A stretch of DNA of 64,000 bases. It comes from Acuticoccus sediminis. GTDB lineage: Bacteria; Pseudomonadota; Alphaproteobacteria; Rhizobiales; Amorphaceae. Shown piece by piece: positions 51,900 through 61,586 of the stretch. The notes below the pieces were generated by a model that worked only from the letters and a program-made list of their open reading frames with translations, was not told the origin of the DNA and searched no databases. Position 1 is the first letter of the stretch. Each line of letters opens with the position of its first letter. A program made the translations under genes and the position numbers. Location: assembly GCF_003258595.1 (NCBI RefSeq), contig NZ_QHHQ01000001.1:62001-126000 (forward strand). The letters run 5' to 3'.

Positions 51900-53891
51900 A
51901 TGTCGGTGAACCGCACGTCGATTGGGCTCGCGCTGTGCGCGGCGCTCGGCGCTTATGGCCCTGCGCTGGGTCAGGACGCCGCCCCTGCCGCGACCCTGCA
52001 GCTCCTGCACGCCTCGGACCTGGAGGGCAACGCCGGGGCCGTGAAGAACGCGCCGAACTTCGCCGCCATCGTCGAGGCCCTGCGTCCGCAACAGGAGGCG
52101 ACCCTCGTCATCTCGGCGGGCGACAACTTCATCCCGAGCCCGTTCTCCAACGCCGCCGGCGCCCAGGACGAGGAGGTCCGGGCCAAGCTGAGCGCCGCCC
52201 TCGATGCCGCGATGAAGACCGCCGGCATCGACGCCAGCGGCCTCGAGACCGGGACCGGCCGGTACGACATCGCGATCATGAACATCATCGGCTTCGACGC
52301 CTCGGCGCTCGGCAACCACGAGTTCGACTTCGGCCCGGAGACGCTCGTCTCCATCATCGGCAAGAGCGACACCTGGACCGGCGCGCTGTTCCCGCTCCTG
52401 TCCGCCAACCTCGAGGTCGGCGCCGACAGCCCGCTCGCCGCGATCCACAGCGACGCGGGGGACGCCGGCGACGGCATCGTGGCGCCCTACACCGTCCTCG
52501 AGGCGGGCGGTGAGACGTACGGCATCATCGGCGCGACGACCCCGCTCCTCGCCACCATCTCCTCCCCCGGCCCGGGCATCACGACGACGCCGACCAGCGA
52601 CGACATGGCCGCGCTCGCGGCGGTGATCCAGCCCGTCGTCGACAAGCTGACGGCGGACGGCGTCAACAAGATCATCCTGACCTCGCACCTGCAGCAGATC
52701 TCGCTGGAGGAGAAGCTCTCGACGCTGCTCGACGGCGTCGACATCTTCATCGCCGGCGGCTCCGACACGCGCCTCGCCAACGAGAACCTGCGCCTGCGCG
52801 AGAAGGACGAGGCGCTGGGTCCCTACCCGATTCTCGGCAAGGACGCGGGCGGCAACGACGTCGCCATCGTCTCGACCGACGGGCAATACACCTACGTCGG
52901 CCGGCTGGTCGTCGGCTTCGACGCGGACGGCAAGCTTCTGCCGGCGACGATCGACCCCGAGGTGTCGGGCGCCTACGCCACCGACGACGAGGGCGTGCTG
53001 GCGGTGACAGGCGCGGCGGATCTCGCCGCGGCGCTCGCCGGCTCCAAGGCCGGGGCGGCGGTCCACGACCTCGTCACGGCGATCTCCGACGCGGTCCTGA
53101 CGACCTCCGGGTCCACCTACTTCGCGGACCTCGCCGTCGACCTCAACGGCAACCGCGAGCCGGGCGTGCGGACCGAGGAGACCAACCTCGGCAACCTGAC
53201 GGCCGACGCCAACCTCGCCGTGGCGAACGAGCTGTCCGGCGACAAGGTTCTGGTCTCGCTGAAGAACGGCGGCGGCATCCGCGCCTCGATCCCGCTCGGC
53301 AACGGCAAGATCTCCGAGCTGCAGATCCAGGACGCGCTCGCCTTCAACAACCCGCTCTCGCTCGTCACGCTGACCCCCGAGCAGCTGGTCGCAACGCTCG
53401 AGTACGGCGTCGCCGCCAGCACCTACGAGGACGACGGCACGCCCACCAACGCGCAGGGCCGCTTCCCGCAGGTCGGCGGCATGTCGTTCGCGTTCGATCC
53501 GACGGAAGAGGCCGGCAGCCGCGTGATGGAGGTGACGCTGCTGGGTGCGGCGGCGGACGGCTCGGACGTGACCATCTATGCCGACGGCGAGCTGACCCCG
53601 GCCTCGGCCGAGTTCGAGGACGGGATCCGCGCGGTCACGCTGAGCTTCCTGCTCGACGGCGGCGACGGCTACCCCTACCCGAGCTTCGTGGAGGAGAACG
53701 CCGGGTTCGCCGACGTCGTCGACCTGATGAAGCCGGACGTGATCGCCGCCGGCGCCGCCCAGTTCACCAACGTCGGGACCGAGCAGGACGCGCTGGCGGA
53801 ATACCTCGCCACCTTCACCGCCCCGGTCGACCTCCCCGACACGAGCGGCATCGAGGACACCCGCATCCGCAACACGCTCTTCGTCCAGTAA
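51900..53891 (+). CDS. Secreted 5'-nucleotidase-like metallophosphoesterase (paralogue of upstream gene)
   Basis: A 663-residue protein with a Sec signal peptide (MSVNRTSIGLALCAALGAYG, cleavage near ALG-QD) and no RTX repeats. Its body matches the upstream RTX protein along its length: LLHASDLEGN, SAGDNFIPSPF, SALGNHEFDFG, GGSDTRL, NGGGIRASIPLG and the same FTNVGTEQDALAEYL tail. The two arose by duplication. GAGGAAGG sits 7 bases before ATG 51900, which decides the start over ATGs at 51861. Metal sites use Asp-x-Glu and Gly-Gly-Ser-Asp in place of the more usual Asp-x-His and Gly-His-Ser-His. It probably works in the periplasm or outside on nucleotides or phosphate esters. Confidence 0.9.
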   Translation: MSVNRTSIGLALCAALGAYGPALGQDAAPAATLQLLHASDLEGNAGAVKNAPNFAAIVEALRPQQEATLVISAGDNFIPSPFSNAAGAQDEEVRAKLSAALDAAMKTAGIDASGLETGTGRYDIAIMNIIGFDASALGNHEFDFGPETLVSIIGKSDTWTGALFPLLSANLEVGADSPLAAIHSDAGDAGDGIVAPYTVLEAGGETYGIIGATTPLLATISSPGPGITTTPTSDDMAALAAVIQPVVDKLTADGVNKIILTSHLQQISLEEKLSTLLDGVDIFIAGGSDTRLANENLRLREKDEALGPYPILGKDAGGNDVAIVSTDGQYTYVGRLVVGFDADGKLLPATIDPEVSGAYATDDEGVLAVTGAADLAAALAGSKAGAAVHDLVTAISDAVLTTSGSTYFADLAVDLNGNREPGVRTEETNLGNLTADANLAVANELSGDKVLVSLKNGGGIRASIPLGNGKISELQIQDALAFNNPLSLVTLTPEQLVATLEYGVAASTYEDDGTPTNAQGRFPQVGGMSFAFDPTEEAGSRVMEVTLLGAAADGSDVTIYADGELTPASAEFEDGIRAVTLSFLLDGGDGYPYPSFVEENAGFADVVDLMKPDVIAAGAAQFTNVGTEQDALAEYLATFTAPVDLPDTSGIEDTRIRNTLFVQ

Positions 53892-53895
53892 CGAA

Positions 53896-53925
53896 ACAGG
53901 CGGGCGGGTCGACCCGCCCGCCTGT
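53896..53925. terminator. 30-bp perfect palindrome between convergent genes
   Basis: Arms 53896-53910 and 53911-53925 (ACAGGCGGGCGGGTC and its complement) begin 4 bases after the nucleotidase stop. It is strong enough to terminate transcription from either side, though no T tract is present. Confidence 0.6.
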
Positions 53926-53976
53926 CCGGATGCCGTTCCGGGCGCGCGTGACGCGGCGCCCGGCAGGACGGCGGCG

Positions 53977-55539
53977 CTATTCGGCCGCGTCCCGCTGCAG
54001 CGCCTCGGCGATCATCGCCCGCGTCTCCGGCACGCCGTAGAGGGCCACGAAGGAGCCGAAGCGCGGCCCCTGCTGCTGGCCCAGCAGCACCTGATAGAGC
54101 GCGCCGAACCAGTCGCGAAGCTGCTCGAAGTGCGCCTTGCCGATCTCGTAGACGACGTTCTGGATGTCCTCGGCGCTGGCGCCTTCCATCCCCTCGAGCT
54201 GGGCCGACAGCTCCTCCAGCGCCTGCCGCTCCGTCGCGGTCGGGGCGCGGAAGGACTTGGACGGCGCCACGAAGTCCGCGTAGTAGCGGATCGCGTAGCC
54301 GACGAGCTTGTCGAGCTCGGGCTCGGTCTCGGGCGTCGCGCCCGGCACGTAGCGCGAGATGAACCCCCACAGCACGTCCCGGTTCTGCGAGTGCGACGCC
54401 GAGACGAGATTGAGGAGCATGGCGAAGGAGATCGGCGTCCCGCTGGCGGTCGCCGGGGCCCCCTTGATGTGCCAGACCGGGTTCTCCAGCCGCTTCGCCT
54501 CGTCCTCCTCGGCATACTTCGAGGCGAAGGTGAAGTACTCGTCCACCGCCTTCGGGATGATGTCGAAGTAGAGGCGCTTGGCCGTCTTCGGCTTCTGGAA
54601 CATGAAGAGCGCGAGGCTCTCCGGCGAGGCGTACGTCAGCCACTCCTCGACCGCGAGGCCGTTGCCCTTGGTCTTGGAGATCTTCTCGCCCTTCTCGTCC
54701 AGGAAGAGCTCGTAGTTGAAGCCGGCCGGCGGGTTGCCGCCGATGGCCCGGCAGATCTTCGAGGACTGCGTCACCGAATCGATGAGGTCCTTGCCGGCCA
54801 TCTCGTAGTCGACGCCGAGCGCGTACCAGCGCATCGCCCAGTCGGCCTTCCACTGCAGCTTGGCGTGGCCGCCGGTGACGGGCGTCTCGAACGTCTTCCC
54901 GTCCGCGTCCTTCCAGGTGATGGTTCCGGCGTCGACGTCGCGGGCGATGACCGGAACCTGCTCGACGACGCGGGTCTCCGGGTTGACCGGCAGGAAGGGC
55001 GAGTAGGTGGCACGGCGCTCCGGCCCGAGGGTCGGCAGCATGATCTCCATCACCTTGTCGTAGGCGCGGAGCGTCGCCAGCAGCGCCTCGTCGAAGGCGC
55101 CGGAGCGGTACATCTCGGTCGCCGACACGAACTCGTATTCGAACCCGAAGTCGTCGAGGAACGAGCGCAGGCGCGCATTGTTGTGGTGCGCGAAGCTCTC
55201 GTGCGTCCCGAACGGGTCCGGCACCTCGGTCAGCGGACGGCCGAGGAAGGGGGCCATCCTGTCCTGGTTCGGCAGGGTCGGCGGGATCTTGCGCATCCCG
55301 TCCATGTCGTCCGAGAAGGCGATGAGGCGGGTCGGGATCCTGCCGCCGGTCAGCGCCTCGAAGGCACGGCGCACCATCGTGGTGCGCGCGACCTCGCCGA
55401 AGGTGCCGATGTGGGGCAGGCCGGAGGGACCGTAGCCGGTCTCGAAGATGGCAGGGCGCGTCTCGTCGCCGAGCCGGGCGACGACCTTCCTGGCCTCCTC
55501 GAAGGGCCAGGCCCGGGCGTTCTGGGCGGCTTCGCTCAC
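53977..55539 (-). CDS. lysS: Lysyl-tRNA synthetase, class I
   Basis: A 520-residue class I enzyme charging tRNA(Lys). The HIGH box appears as [11 protein letters not shown] near residue 39-49, and the KMSKS box as KISKTKGNG near 292. This archaeal-type class I LysRS is the standard form in many alphaproteobacteria, in place of the class II enzyme of E. coli. The start is a GTG at 55539 that overlaps the sulfotransferase stop (GTGA), implying coupled translation. Confidence 0.95.
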   Translation of the reverse strand: MSEAAQNARAWPFEEARKVVARLGDETRPAIFETGYGPSGLPHIGTFGEVARTTMVRRAFEALTGGRIPTRLIAFSDDMDGMRKIPPTLPNQDRMAPFLGRPLTEVPDPFGTHESFAHHNNARLRSFLDDFGFEYEFVSATEMYRSGAFDEALLATLRAYDKVMEIMLPTLGPERRATYSPFLPVNPETRVVEQVPVIARDVDAGTITWKDADGKTFETPVTGGHAKLQWKADWAMRWYALGVDYEMAGKDLIDSVTQSSKICRAIGGNPPAGFNYELFLDEKGEKISKTKGNGLAVEEWLTYASPESLALFMFQKPKTAKRLYFDIIPKAVDEYFTFASKYAEEDEAKRLENPVWHIKGAPATASGTPISFAMLLNLVSASHSQNRDVLWGFISRYVPGATPETEPELDKLVGYAIRYYADFVAPSKSFRAPTATERQALEELSAQLEGMEGASAEDIQNVVYEIGKAHFEQLRDWFGALYQVLLGQQQGPRFGSFVALYGVPETRAMIAEALQRDAAE

Positions 55540-56333
55540 GCGGGGTCTCCATGGTCGGCGAGGCGCGGCCAGCGGGCGGCCTCCTCGGAAGTGATGGCCG
55601 CCACCTCATCGCGCGCGGCCTTGCTCAGCTCGAACAGGTCGTAGGCTTTCTCCGCCTCCGGTTTGCTCGGTCGGTTGAGCCGGTCGTTTTTGCTCCAGAA
55701 GGTGGTCAACATGTTCACTTCGTCATCCGAGAGATCGAGTAGGGGCGCCAAGGCCGCCGCGGTACCGGCCGGATCGGCCAGCATGTCGGGCTGGAAGACC
55801 TCGACTGCACGGCCTTTAAGCCGATCCCTGTGCCGACGCCAAGCCGCCTGACACTCAACCCAGCGCTGCGCGACCGCCCCTTCGTGGCCCTCGAGCTTCC
55901 AGTGGGGCATCGCCGCGGAGGCCCGAACCGCCTGCAGCGGGGGGCGATAGAGGAAGATGTAGCGCGCGTCCGGCCACAGTGCGTCGATGGACGGGATCGC
56001 CGCCGCCTGCTTGTGATCGGGCGTCTTGTCGATCCACGCCTCGTCGTCCGGGTCGCCGGTCTCGCTGTAGAGCCGGTTCACCGAGCGCTTGAACTCGCCG
56101 ATGAACCGCGCCGCCTGCTCGGCCTCCATCACGATCGAGTTGCCGCCGACGCGGCCGGTCGCGACACGCACGAGACCCGGGTGGAAGTGGTAGAGGAAGT
56201 GCCCCTCGAGCCTGTATCGGCCGAAACGCTTCAGCCGGGCCAGCCCCATCGCCATCGCGGTGGTTCCGGACCGGGGCGAACCGAGGATGAAGACGGGCAA
56301 AACGGGCCTTTCTGGGCGGTCGGCGGCGGGCAA
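55536..56333 (-). CDS. Sulfotransferase family protein
   Basis: A 265-residue PAPS-dependent sulfotransferase-like protein. The 5'-phosphosulfate loop is [15 protein letters not shown] near residue 13-27, and [15 protein letters not shown] matches the 3'-phosphate region. Acceptors are unknown. The start is uncertain: TTG 56333 gives the full form, while TTG 56300 has a better AAAGG box but removes eleven residues before the P-loop. It lies directly upstream of lysS with a 4-base overlap and is divergent from the TerB gene. Confidence 0.85.
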   Translation of the reverse strand: MPAADRPERPVLPVFILGSPRSGTTAMAMGLARLKRFGRYRLEGHFLYHFHPGLVRVATGRVGGNSIVMEAEQAARFIGEFKRSVNRLYSETGDPDDEAWIDKTPDHKQAAAIPSIDALWPDARYIFLYRPPLQAVRASAAMPHWKLEGHEGAVAQRWVECQAAWRRHRDRLKGRAVEVFQPDMLADPAGTAAALAPLLDLSDDEVNMLTTFWSKNDRLNRPSKPEAEKAYDLFELSKAARDEVAAITSEEAARWPRLADHGDPA

Positions 56334-56413
56334 CGCCGAGGGCCGGCAGCTGTAGCATGCGGCCGACCAAGATGCTAAGGGGCAGCGAATACTCGAAATG
56401 AACCGGACGGAAC

Positions 56414-56836
56414 ATGGATCAGCCGATTTCCCATCACGAAGCCCTCGTGTTCGCCATGGTCACGATGTCCGCCGTCGACCGCACGATGACGGACGCCGAA
56501 CTCCGGCGCATCGGTGAGATCGTCGAGACGGTGCCGGTGTTCCGCGGTTTCGATTCGGAGCGCCTCGTCCATCTCGCCGAGACCTGCGGCGAGATCCTGC
56601 AGGAGGACGACGGCCTCGACACGGTCCTCGACCTGATCGCGACCTGCGTTCCCAAGCACCTCCACGAGACGGCGTACGCGCTGGCGGTCGAGGTGGCGGC
56701 GGCCGATCTTCGCATCCAGCAGGAGGAGCTCCGCTTCCTCGCCATGCTGCGCGACCGTCTCGGCCTGGAGAAGCTGATCGTCGCCGCGCTGGAGCGTGGC
56801 GCCCGCGCCCGCCACCGCACCCTGCAGGGCAGCTGA
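56414..56836 (+). CDS. TerB family protein
   Basis: A 140-residue all-helical protein of the TerB fold (HHEALVFAMVTMSAVDRTMTDAELRRI and LAVEVAAADLRIQQEELRFLAML in part). Acidic residues that can bind metal are conserved in VDRTMTDAE and AADLRIQQEE. Although named for tellurite resistance, isolated TerB proteins like this have no proven role, and no other ter gene is present. Confidence 0.88.
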   Translation: MDQPISHHEALVFAMVTMSAVDRTMTDAELRRIGEIVETVPVFRGFDSERLVHLAETCGEILQEDDGLDTVLDLIATCVPKHLHETAYALAVEVAAADLRIQQEELRFLAMLRDRLGLEKLIVAALERGARARHRTLQGS

Positions 56837-56864
56837 GCGCCCGCCGGCCCTGACGGGTCCACCC

Positions 56865-56886
56865 GGGCGGCCGCAGCGTGCCGCCC
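56865..56886. terminator. Hairpin between convergent TerB and apaG genes
   Basis: GGGCGGC at 56865-56871 pairs with GCCGCCC at 56880-56886, loop of 8, 28 bases after the TerB stop. No T tract. Confidence 0.45.
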
Positions 56887-56930
56887 GCCCCCTCCCGGCT
56901 GACGAAGCCGCGAGCGCCGCGACCCGGCGC

Positions 56931-57323
56931 TCAGTTCATCGACACGCGCGCGTTCGGCATGTCGAGCGAGAAGGCGGGGATGTCGACGTGGAGCATCGAC
57001 CCGTCGTCCCGCTCCATCTCGTAGTGGCCAACCATGAAGCCGGACGAGGTCGTCAGCGGGCAACCCGAGGTGTAGGTGAAGCTGTCGCCCGGGTCCAACA
57101 TCGGCTGCTCGCCCACCACGCCGGAGCCGTCGACCTCCTGCACCTCGCCCTTGGCGTTGGTGATCGTCCAGTGCCTGCGGCGCAGGCGAACGCTGTCGTC
57201 ACCACGGTTGTGGATCGTCACCGTATAGGCCCACACGTACCGGTGCACCTCGGGCGCCGAGTGCTCGGGCAGGTAGGTCGGCTCGACTTCGACGTCGATG
57301 AATGCGGTCGTGGCTTTGTACAT
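56931..57323 (-). CDS. apaG: ApaG (Co2+/Mg2+ efflux-associated) protein
   Basis: A 130-residue single-domain fibronectin-III-like protein. The typical pattern is HRYVWAYTVTIHNRGDDSVRLRRRHWTITN, then VVGEQPMLDPGDSFTYTSG and GFMVGHYEMERDDG in part. Length and motif match ApaG. It was linked genetically to metal efflux and Ap4A metabolism in enterobacteria, but the biochemical role is unclear. It is convergent with TerB and divergent from the CDP-alcohol transferase gene. Confidence 0.94.
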   Translation of the reverse strand: MYKATTAFIDVEVEPTYLPEHSAPEVHRYVWAYTVTIHNRGDDSVRLRRRHWTITNAKGEVQEVDGSGVVGEQPMLDPGDSFTYTSGCPLTTSSGFMVGHYEMERDDGSMLHVDIPAFSLDMPNARVSMN

Positions 57324-57508
57324 AACAAACGTCGCGAGTCCCGAAACGGCGAATGCCGCTCCTCCTTCCGTGGCTGCCCAGCCAGATACTTAGCAGCGTC
57401 ACGCGTGCTGAAAAGGATTCTTTTCGGCGCTCTCTCAATGCAATGTCGGCTGGCTATAGTTTTCCCTGATTGTGTTTTGCGTTAGGCGTTAACAGAGCGA
57501 AAGATACT

Positions 57509-58192
57509 ATGTATGACACGCGAATTCGCAGGATCATCGATCCGCCGCTGAACTGGATCGCGCGTCGCCTGCGTCCCCTGCCGGTGACTGCGAACCAGAT
57601 CACCGTGGCGGCCCTCGTCTTCGGGCTCGCCTCGGCCGTCGCCGTGGCGTTCGGAGCCTTCGGTCCGGCGCTGGTCGCACTGGCAGCCAGCCGGATCGCC
57701 GACGGGCTCGACGGCGCGGTGGCGCGCCAGCACGGCGTCACCCGGCTCGGCGGCTACCTCGACATCGTCTTCGACTTCTTCTTCTACGGCGCGATCCCGC
57801 TGGCCTTCGCCATCGCCGACCCGAGCCGCAACGCGCTGGCGGCGGCGGTGCTCCTCGCGAGCTTCTACGCCAACGGCGCCACCTTCCTCGGCTTCGCCGC
57901 CGTCGCGGCGGAGATGCGCCTCACCACCGACATCCAGGGCAGGAAGTCGATCTACTATTTCGCGGGATTGGCCGAAGGCGCGGAGACGATAGCTGTTTTC
58001 TGCCTGATGATGGTCTTCCCCGCGGCCTTCGTCTGGCTCGCCTTCCTCTTCGCGGCGGTGTGCTTCGTCTCGGCCGGCGCCCGGGTCCTCGCGGTGAACG
58101 ACATGCTGCGCCACCTGCCGCCCATGCCCCCGGTGGCCGGCGCGCCGCCGGCCGGGCCGGTCAGCGGTCCGACGTCGTCCAGCGCGGACTGA
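57509..58192 (+). CDS. CDP-alcohol phosphatidyltransferase family protein
   Basis: A 227-residue integral membrane enzyme. The full active-site signature is present: [20 protein letters not shown] followed by DIVFD, giving the D-x2-DG-x2-AR-x8-G-x3-D-x3-D pattern near residues 70-95. About six hydrophobic helices surround it. It transfers a phospholipid head group or makes a phosphatidyl alcohol; the acceptor alcohol is unknown. The Pro/Ala-rich tail overlaps the 3' end of betA on the other strand by 32 bases. The ATG at 57509 has only a weak ribosome-binding site. Confidence 0.9.
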   Translation: MYDTRIRRIIDPPLNWIARRLRPLPVTANQITVAALVFGLASAVAVAFGAFGPALVALAASRIADGLDGAVARQHGVTRLGGYLDIVFDFFFYGAIPLAFAIADPSRNALAAAVLLASFYANGATFLGFAAVAAEMRLTTDIQGRKSIYYFAGLAEGAETIAVFCLMMVFPAAFVWLAFLFAAVCFVSAGARVLAVNDMLRHLPPMPPVAGAPPAGPVSGPTSSSAD

Positions 58193-59822
58193 TCCACGGC
58201 TCGCCGTTGTCGGCGGGGAGCGGCGGCCGCCCGAGGATCATGTCGGCGGCCTTCTCGCCGACCATGATGGACGGCGCGTTGAGGTTGCCGTTGGTGATGC
58301 GCGGAAAGATCGAGGAATCCACCACGCGCAGCCCGTCGACGCCGATGACCCGGCACTGCGGGTCGACCACCGCGCCCGGATCGTCCGCGCGGCCCATCCG
58401 GCAGGTGCCGCAGGGGTGGTAGGCGCTCTCGGCGTGCTCGCGGATGAAGCCGTCGATCTCGTCGTCGCTCCGGACGTCCGCCCCGGGCTGGATCTCCTTG
58501 CCGCGGTAGGGGTCGAACGCGCGCTGGGCGAAGATCTCGCGGGTCAGGCGCACGCAGTGGCGGAAGTCGTGCCAGTCCGTCTCGGTGGACATGTAGTTGA
58601 AGACGATGCGCGGCGCCTCGCCGGGGTCGGCGCTCCTCAGGGTGACGGCGCCCCGGGAGGGCGAGCGCATCGGCCCGACGTGGGCCTGGAAGCCGTGCCC
58701 CTCCGCCGCGACCTTGCCGTCGTAGCGCACGGCGATGGGAAGGAAGTGGTACTGGATGTCCGGGTACTCGACGCCGGGCGCCGAGCGCAGGAACGCCGCG
58801 CTCTCGAACTGGTTCGACGCGCCCAGCCCCGTCTTGAAGAAGAGCCACTCGGCCCCCGCGAGCGCCTTCCCGAAGAGGTTCCAGTGCCTGTAGAGCGTGA
58901 TCGGCTGGGTGCAGGCCTGCTGGATGTAGACCTCCAGGTGGTCCTGCAGGTTCTGCCCGACGCCGGGCCGGTCGGCCAGCACCGCGATGCCGTGCTCGAC
59001 GAGGTGCGCTGCCGGCCCCACGCCGGACAGCATCAGGAGCTTGGGGGAGTTGATGCTCGAGGCGGCGAGGATCACCTCCCGGCGCGCCCGCACGACCTCG
59101 ATGCCGCCACCGCGCCCGATCTCGACCCCGACCGCCCGGCCGTCCGCGAAGACGACGCGGCGGGCGAGGCCGCGTTCGAGCGTCAGGTTCTTCCGCTTCA
59201 GCGCCGGCCTGAGGTAGGCGTTGGCGACCGACCAGCGGCGGCCGTGCCAGACCGTCTGCTCCATCGGGCCGAAGCCTTCCTGCTTCCGGCCGTTGTAGTC
59301 GGCGGTGAACTCGAACCCGGCCTGCTGCCCCGCTTCGACGAAGGCGTGAAAGAGCGGGTTCCGGCGCGGGCCGCGCGTGACGTGGAGCGGTCCGGAGGTG
59401 CCCCGCCAGTCCGGGTCGCCGCCGTGGCCGCCGTCGTGCCAGTGCTCCATCCGCTTGTAGTAGGGCAGGACGTCCGCGTAGCCCCAGCCCGCGGCGCCCT
59501 CTTCTTCCCAGTGGTCGAAGTCCCTGGCGTGGCCGCGGACGTAGACCATCCCGTTGACCGAGGACGACCCGCCGAGAACCTTGCCGCGCGGCGTGGCGAG
59601 GCGGCGCCCGCCGAGATGGGGCTCGGGCTCGGAGACGAAGCCCCAGTCGTAGCGGGACATGTTCATCGGATAGGAAAGCGCGGCCGGCATCTGGATCAGC
59701 GGCCCCGCGTCGGTGCCGCCGTACTCTATGACGGCGACGGAGCGGGTGCCGTCCTCGGAGAGGCGCGCGGCGAGGGCTGCGCCGGCCGATCCGGACCCGA
59801 CGATGACGAAATCGGCTTCCAT
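58161..59822 (-). CDS. betA: Choline dehydrogenase (GMC oxidoreductase)
   Basis: A 553-residue FAD enzyme oxidising choline to betaine aldehyde. It has the FAD site [18 protein letters not shown], the GMC signature [19 protein letters not shown], and the C-terminal active-site His in [12 protein letters not shown]. Length and sequence fit BetA. GGAGGA lies 6 bases before ATG 59822. It is the last gene of betI-betC-betB-betA, but is separated from betB by a 300-bp structured gap (see repeats). Its 3' end overlaps the convergent CDP-alcohol transferase gene. Confidence 0.94.
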   Translation of the reverse strand: MEADFVIVGSGSAGAALAARLSEDGTRSVAVIEYGGTDAGPLIQMPAALSYPMNMSRYDWGFVSEPEPHLGGRRLATPRGKVLGGSSSVNGMVYVRGHARDFDHWEEEGAAGWGYADVLPYYKRMEHWHDGGHGGDPDWRGTSGPLHVTRGPRRNPLFHAFVEAGQQAGFEFTADYNGRKQEGFGPMEQTVWHGRRWSVANAYLRPALKRKNLTLERGLARRVVFADGRAVGVEIGRGGGIEVVRARREVILAASSINSPKLLMLSGVGPAAHLVEHGIAVLADRPGVGQNLQDHLEVYIQQACTQPITLYRHWNLFGKALAGAEWLFFKTGLGASNQFESAAFLRSAPGVEYPDIQYHFLPIAVRYDGKVAAEGHGFQAHVGPMRSPSRGAVTLRSADPGEAPRIVFNYMSTETDWHDFRHCVRLTREIFAQRAFDPYRGKEIQPGADVRSDDEIDGFIREHAESAYHPCGTCRMGRADDPGAVVDPQCRVIGVDGLRVVDSSIFPRITNGNLNAPSIMVGEKAADMILGRPPLPADNGEPWISPRWTTSDR

Positions 59823-59869
59823 GGCATTCCTCCGTCGCGGAACGGTGTCTCTCGGTCTTGCACGGATTG

Positions 59870-59941
59870 CCGGGGTCCGGGCGGGTCAAGGGCGCGCGCA
59901 GCGCGGGCGAAGCCTTCACCCTTGACGCGCCCGGACCCCGG
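59870..59941. repeat. Long inverted repeat between betB and betA
   Basis: Arms of 23 bases, 59870-59892 and 59919-59941, match with one mismatch; spacer of 26 bases, itself GC-rich. It lies 48 bp upstream of the betA start. On the minus-strand transcript it would form a very stable hairpin. It resembles dispersed intergenic palindromic elements, but only this copy is in the window. Confidence 0.75.
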
Positions 59942-59960
59942 CGGAGGCTGGCACCAGGTG

Positions 59961-59997
59961 TCCGGATCGGTTGGCTCCTTCAGCCAATCGAACCGGA
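59961..59997. repeat. Second inverted repeat in the betB-betA gap
   Basis: 16-base arms, 59961-59976 and 59982-59997 (TCCGGATCGGTTGGCT against its near complement), with two mismatches and a 5-base loop. It lies 20 bp from the longer inverted repeat. Confidence 0.65.
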
Positions 59998-60073
59998 CGC
60001 CTGCCCGTCGGCGAGACGGGGGGAGCGCGAGGGGGGAACGCCCTCGCCGCTGAGCCTCAACGCGTCACGCGGT

Positions 60074-60127
60074 CGCCGACGACGCGGGGCTCCGTCAGTG
60101 CCGCCGACGACGCGAGGCGCCGTCAGT
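60074..60127. repeat. Tandem direct repeat at the 3' end of betB
   Basis: Two 26-base units, 60074-60099 and 60102-60127, identical at 24 positions, period 28. The right unit includes the betB stop codon, so the left unit looks like a duplicated betB tail. Confidence 0.75.
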
Positions 60128-61586
60128 AGGGGCTTTCCACGCGCCCCATCCCGACATGGACGGTCTTCAGCTGCGAGTAGAACTCGACGGCCGCGCGCCC
60201 GTTCTCGCGGCCGACGCCGGACGCCTTCACCCCGCCGAACGGCTCCTCGACGGGCGTGAGGTTGTAGGTGTTGATCCAGGCGATCCCGGCCTGGAGCGCG
60301 GCGGCGACCCTGTGCCCGCGGGCGAGGTCGCGGGTGAAGACGCCCGCCGCCAGTCCGTAGGGCGTCGCGTTCGCGCGCTCGACGGCCTCCTCCTCCGTCT
60401 CGAACGTGAGGAGGGAGAGGACCGGTCCGAAGATCTCCTCGCGGGCGATGGTCATCGCGTCGGTCACGCCGTCGAACACGGTCGGCTCGACGAAGGCGCC
60501 CTTCTCGAACGCCTCGCCCTGCGGGGCGCGCCCGCCGATCGCGATCCGCGCACCTTCGCGGCGTCCAATGTCGATATAGTTCATCACCTTGTCCCGCTGG
60601 GCGTAGGAGACGAGGGGCCCCATGTGCGTCGCGGGGTCGGTCGGATCCCCGAGGCGGATGGCGCGCGTGCGCTCGACGAGACGGTCCAGGAAGCGCGCCT
60701 TGATGCCCGCCTGGACGAAGACGCGGGTGCAGTTCGAGCAGATCTGCCCGGCCGAGTAGAAGTTGCCGAGCATGGCGCCGCCAACGGCATCCTCGAGATC
60801 GGCATCGTCGAACACCAGGAGCGGCGACTTGCCGCCGAGCTCCATGGTGACGTGGCGCATCCCCGCCGCGGCTGAGGCGTAGACCTTCGCGCCCGTCGGC
60901 ACCGAGCCGGTGAGGGAGACCTTGGCGGTGGCGGGATGGGTGGCGAGCGCCGCGCCGGCCTCTCCCATCCCCTGGACGACGTTGAAGAGCCCGGTCGGGG
61001 CGCCGGCCTCGATGAAGATCTCGGCGACCTTGAGGGCGCACAGCGGCGTCAGCTCGGACGGCTTGAACACCATGGCGTTGCCGCAGGCGAGCGCCGGCGC
61101 GGCCTTCCAGCAGGCGATCTGGGTGGGATAGTTCCAGGCGCCGATGCCGACGCAGACGCCGAGCGGCTCGCGCACCGTATAGGCGAAGTCCCCGCCGAGG
61201 GGGACGCTCTCGCCGTGGAGGCCGGGCGCGAGCGTGCCGAACCACTCGAGCGCGTCCGCGCCCGAGGCGGCGTCGGCGACGAGCGTCTCCTGGATGGGCT
61301 TGGCGGTGTCGAGGGTCTCGAGCGCCGAGAGTTCCTCGTTGCGGGCGCGGATGATGTCGGCGGCGCGGCGCAGGACGCGCCCGCGCTCGGCCGGCGACGT
61401 CGCGGCCCAGACCCTCTGGGCGCGCACGGCCGAGGCCATGGCCGCCTCAATGACGGCGGGCGTCGCCGCGTGGACGCGGGCGATCACCTCGCCGGTGGCG
61501 GCGAAGACGTTGTCGATGGGGGTGCCGGCCTCGTCCTCGAGGTAGGCGCCGTCGACGAAATGGCTGGCGGTCGGTTGAGCGCGCAT
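60123..61586 (-). CDS. betB: Betaine-aldehyde dehydrogenase
   Basis: A 487-residue NAD(P)-dependent aldehyde dehydrogenase giving glycine betaine. Landmarks are [19 protein letters not shown], the Glu249 box [10 protein letters not shown] and the nucleophile in [13 protein letters not shown] (Cys283). The ATG at 61586 overlaps the betC stop by one base (TGATG). Downstream lie the direct and inverted repeats before betA. With betC and betA it completes the choline-O-sulfate to glycine betaine route. Confidence 0.96.
   Translation of the reverse strand: MRAQPTASHFVDGAYLEDEAGTPIDNVFAATGEVIARVHAATPAVIEAAMASAVRAQRVWAATSPAERGRVLRRAADIIRARNEELSALETLDTAKPIQETLVADAASGADALEWFGTLAPGLHGESVPLGGDFAYTVREPLGVCVGIGAWNYPTQIACWKAAPALACGNAMVFKPSELTPLCALKVAEIFIEAGAPTGLFNVVQGMGEAGAALATHPATAKVSLTGSVPTGAKVYASAAAGMRHVTMELGGKSPLLVFDDADLEDAVGGAMLGNFYSAGQICSNCTRVFVQAGIKARFLDRLVERTRAIRLGDPTDPATHMGPLVSYAQRDKVMNYIDIGRREGARIAIGGRAPQGEAFEKGAFVEPTVFDGVTDAMTIAREEIFGPVLSLLTFETEEEAVERANATPYGLAAGVFTRDLARGHRVAAALQAGIAWINTYNLTPVEEPFGGVKASGVGRENGRAAVEFYSQLKTVHVGMGRVESPY

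Noticed and set aside
56414-56836. Tellurite resistance operon
   Set aside because: A single TerB-domain gene with no terACDEZ neighbours.
59870-60127. CRISPR array
   Set aside because: The direct repeat has only two units with a 2-base gap and the rest are inverted repeats; no spacers or cas genes.
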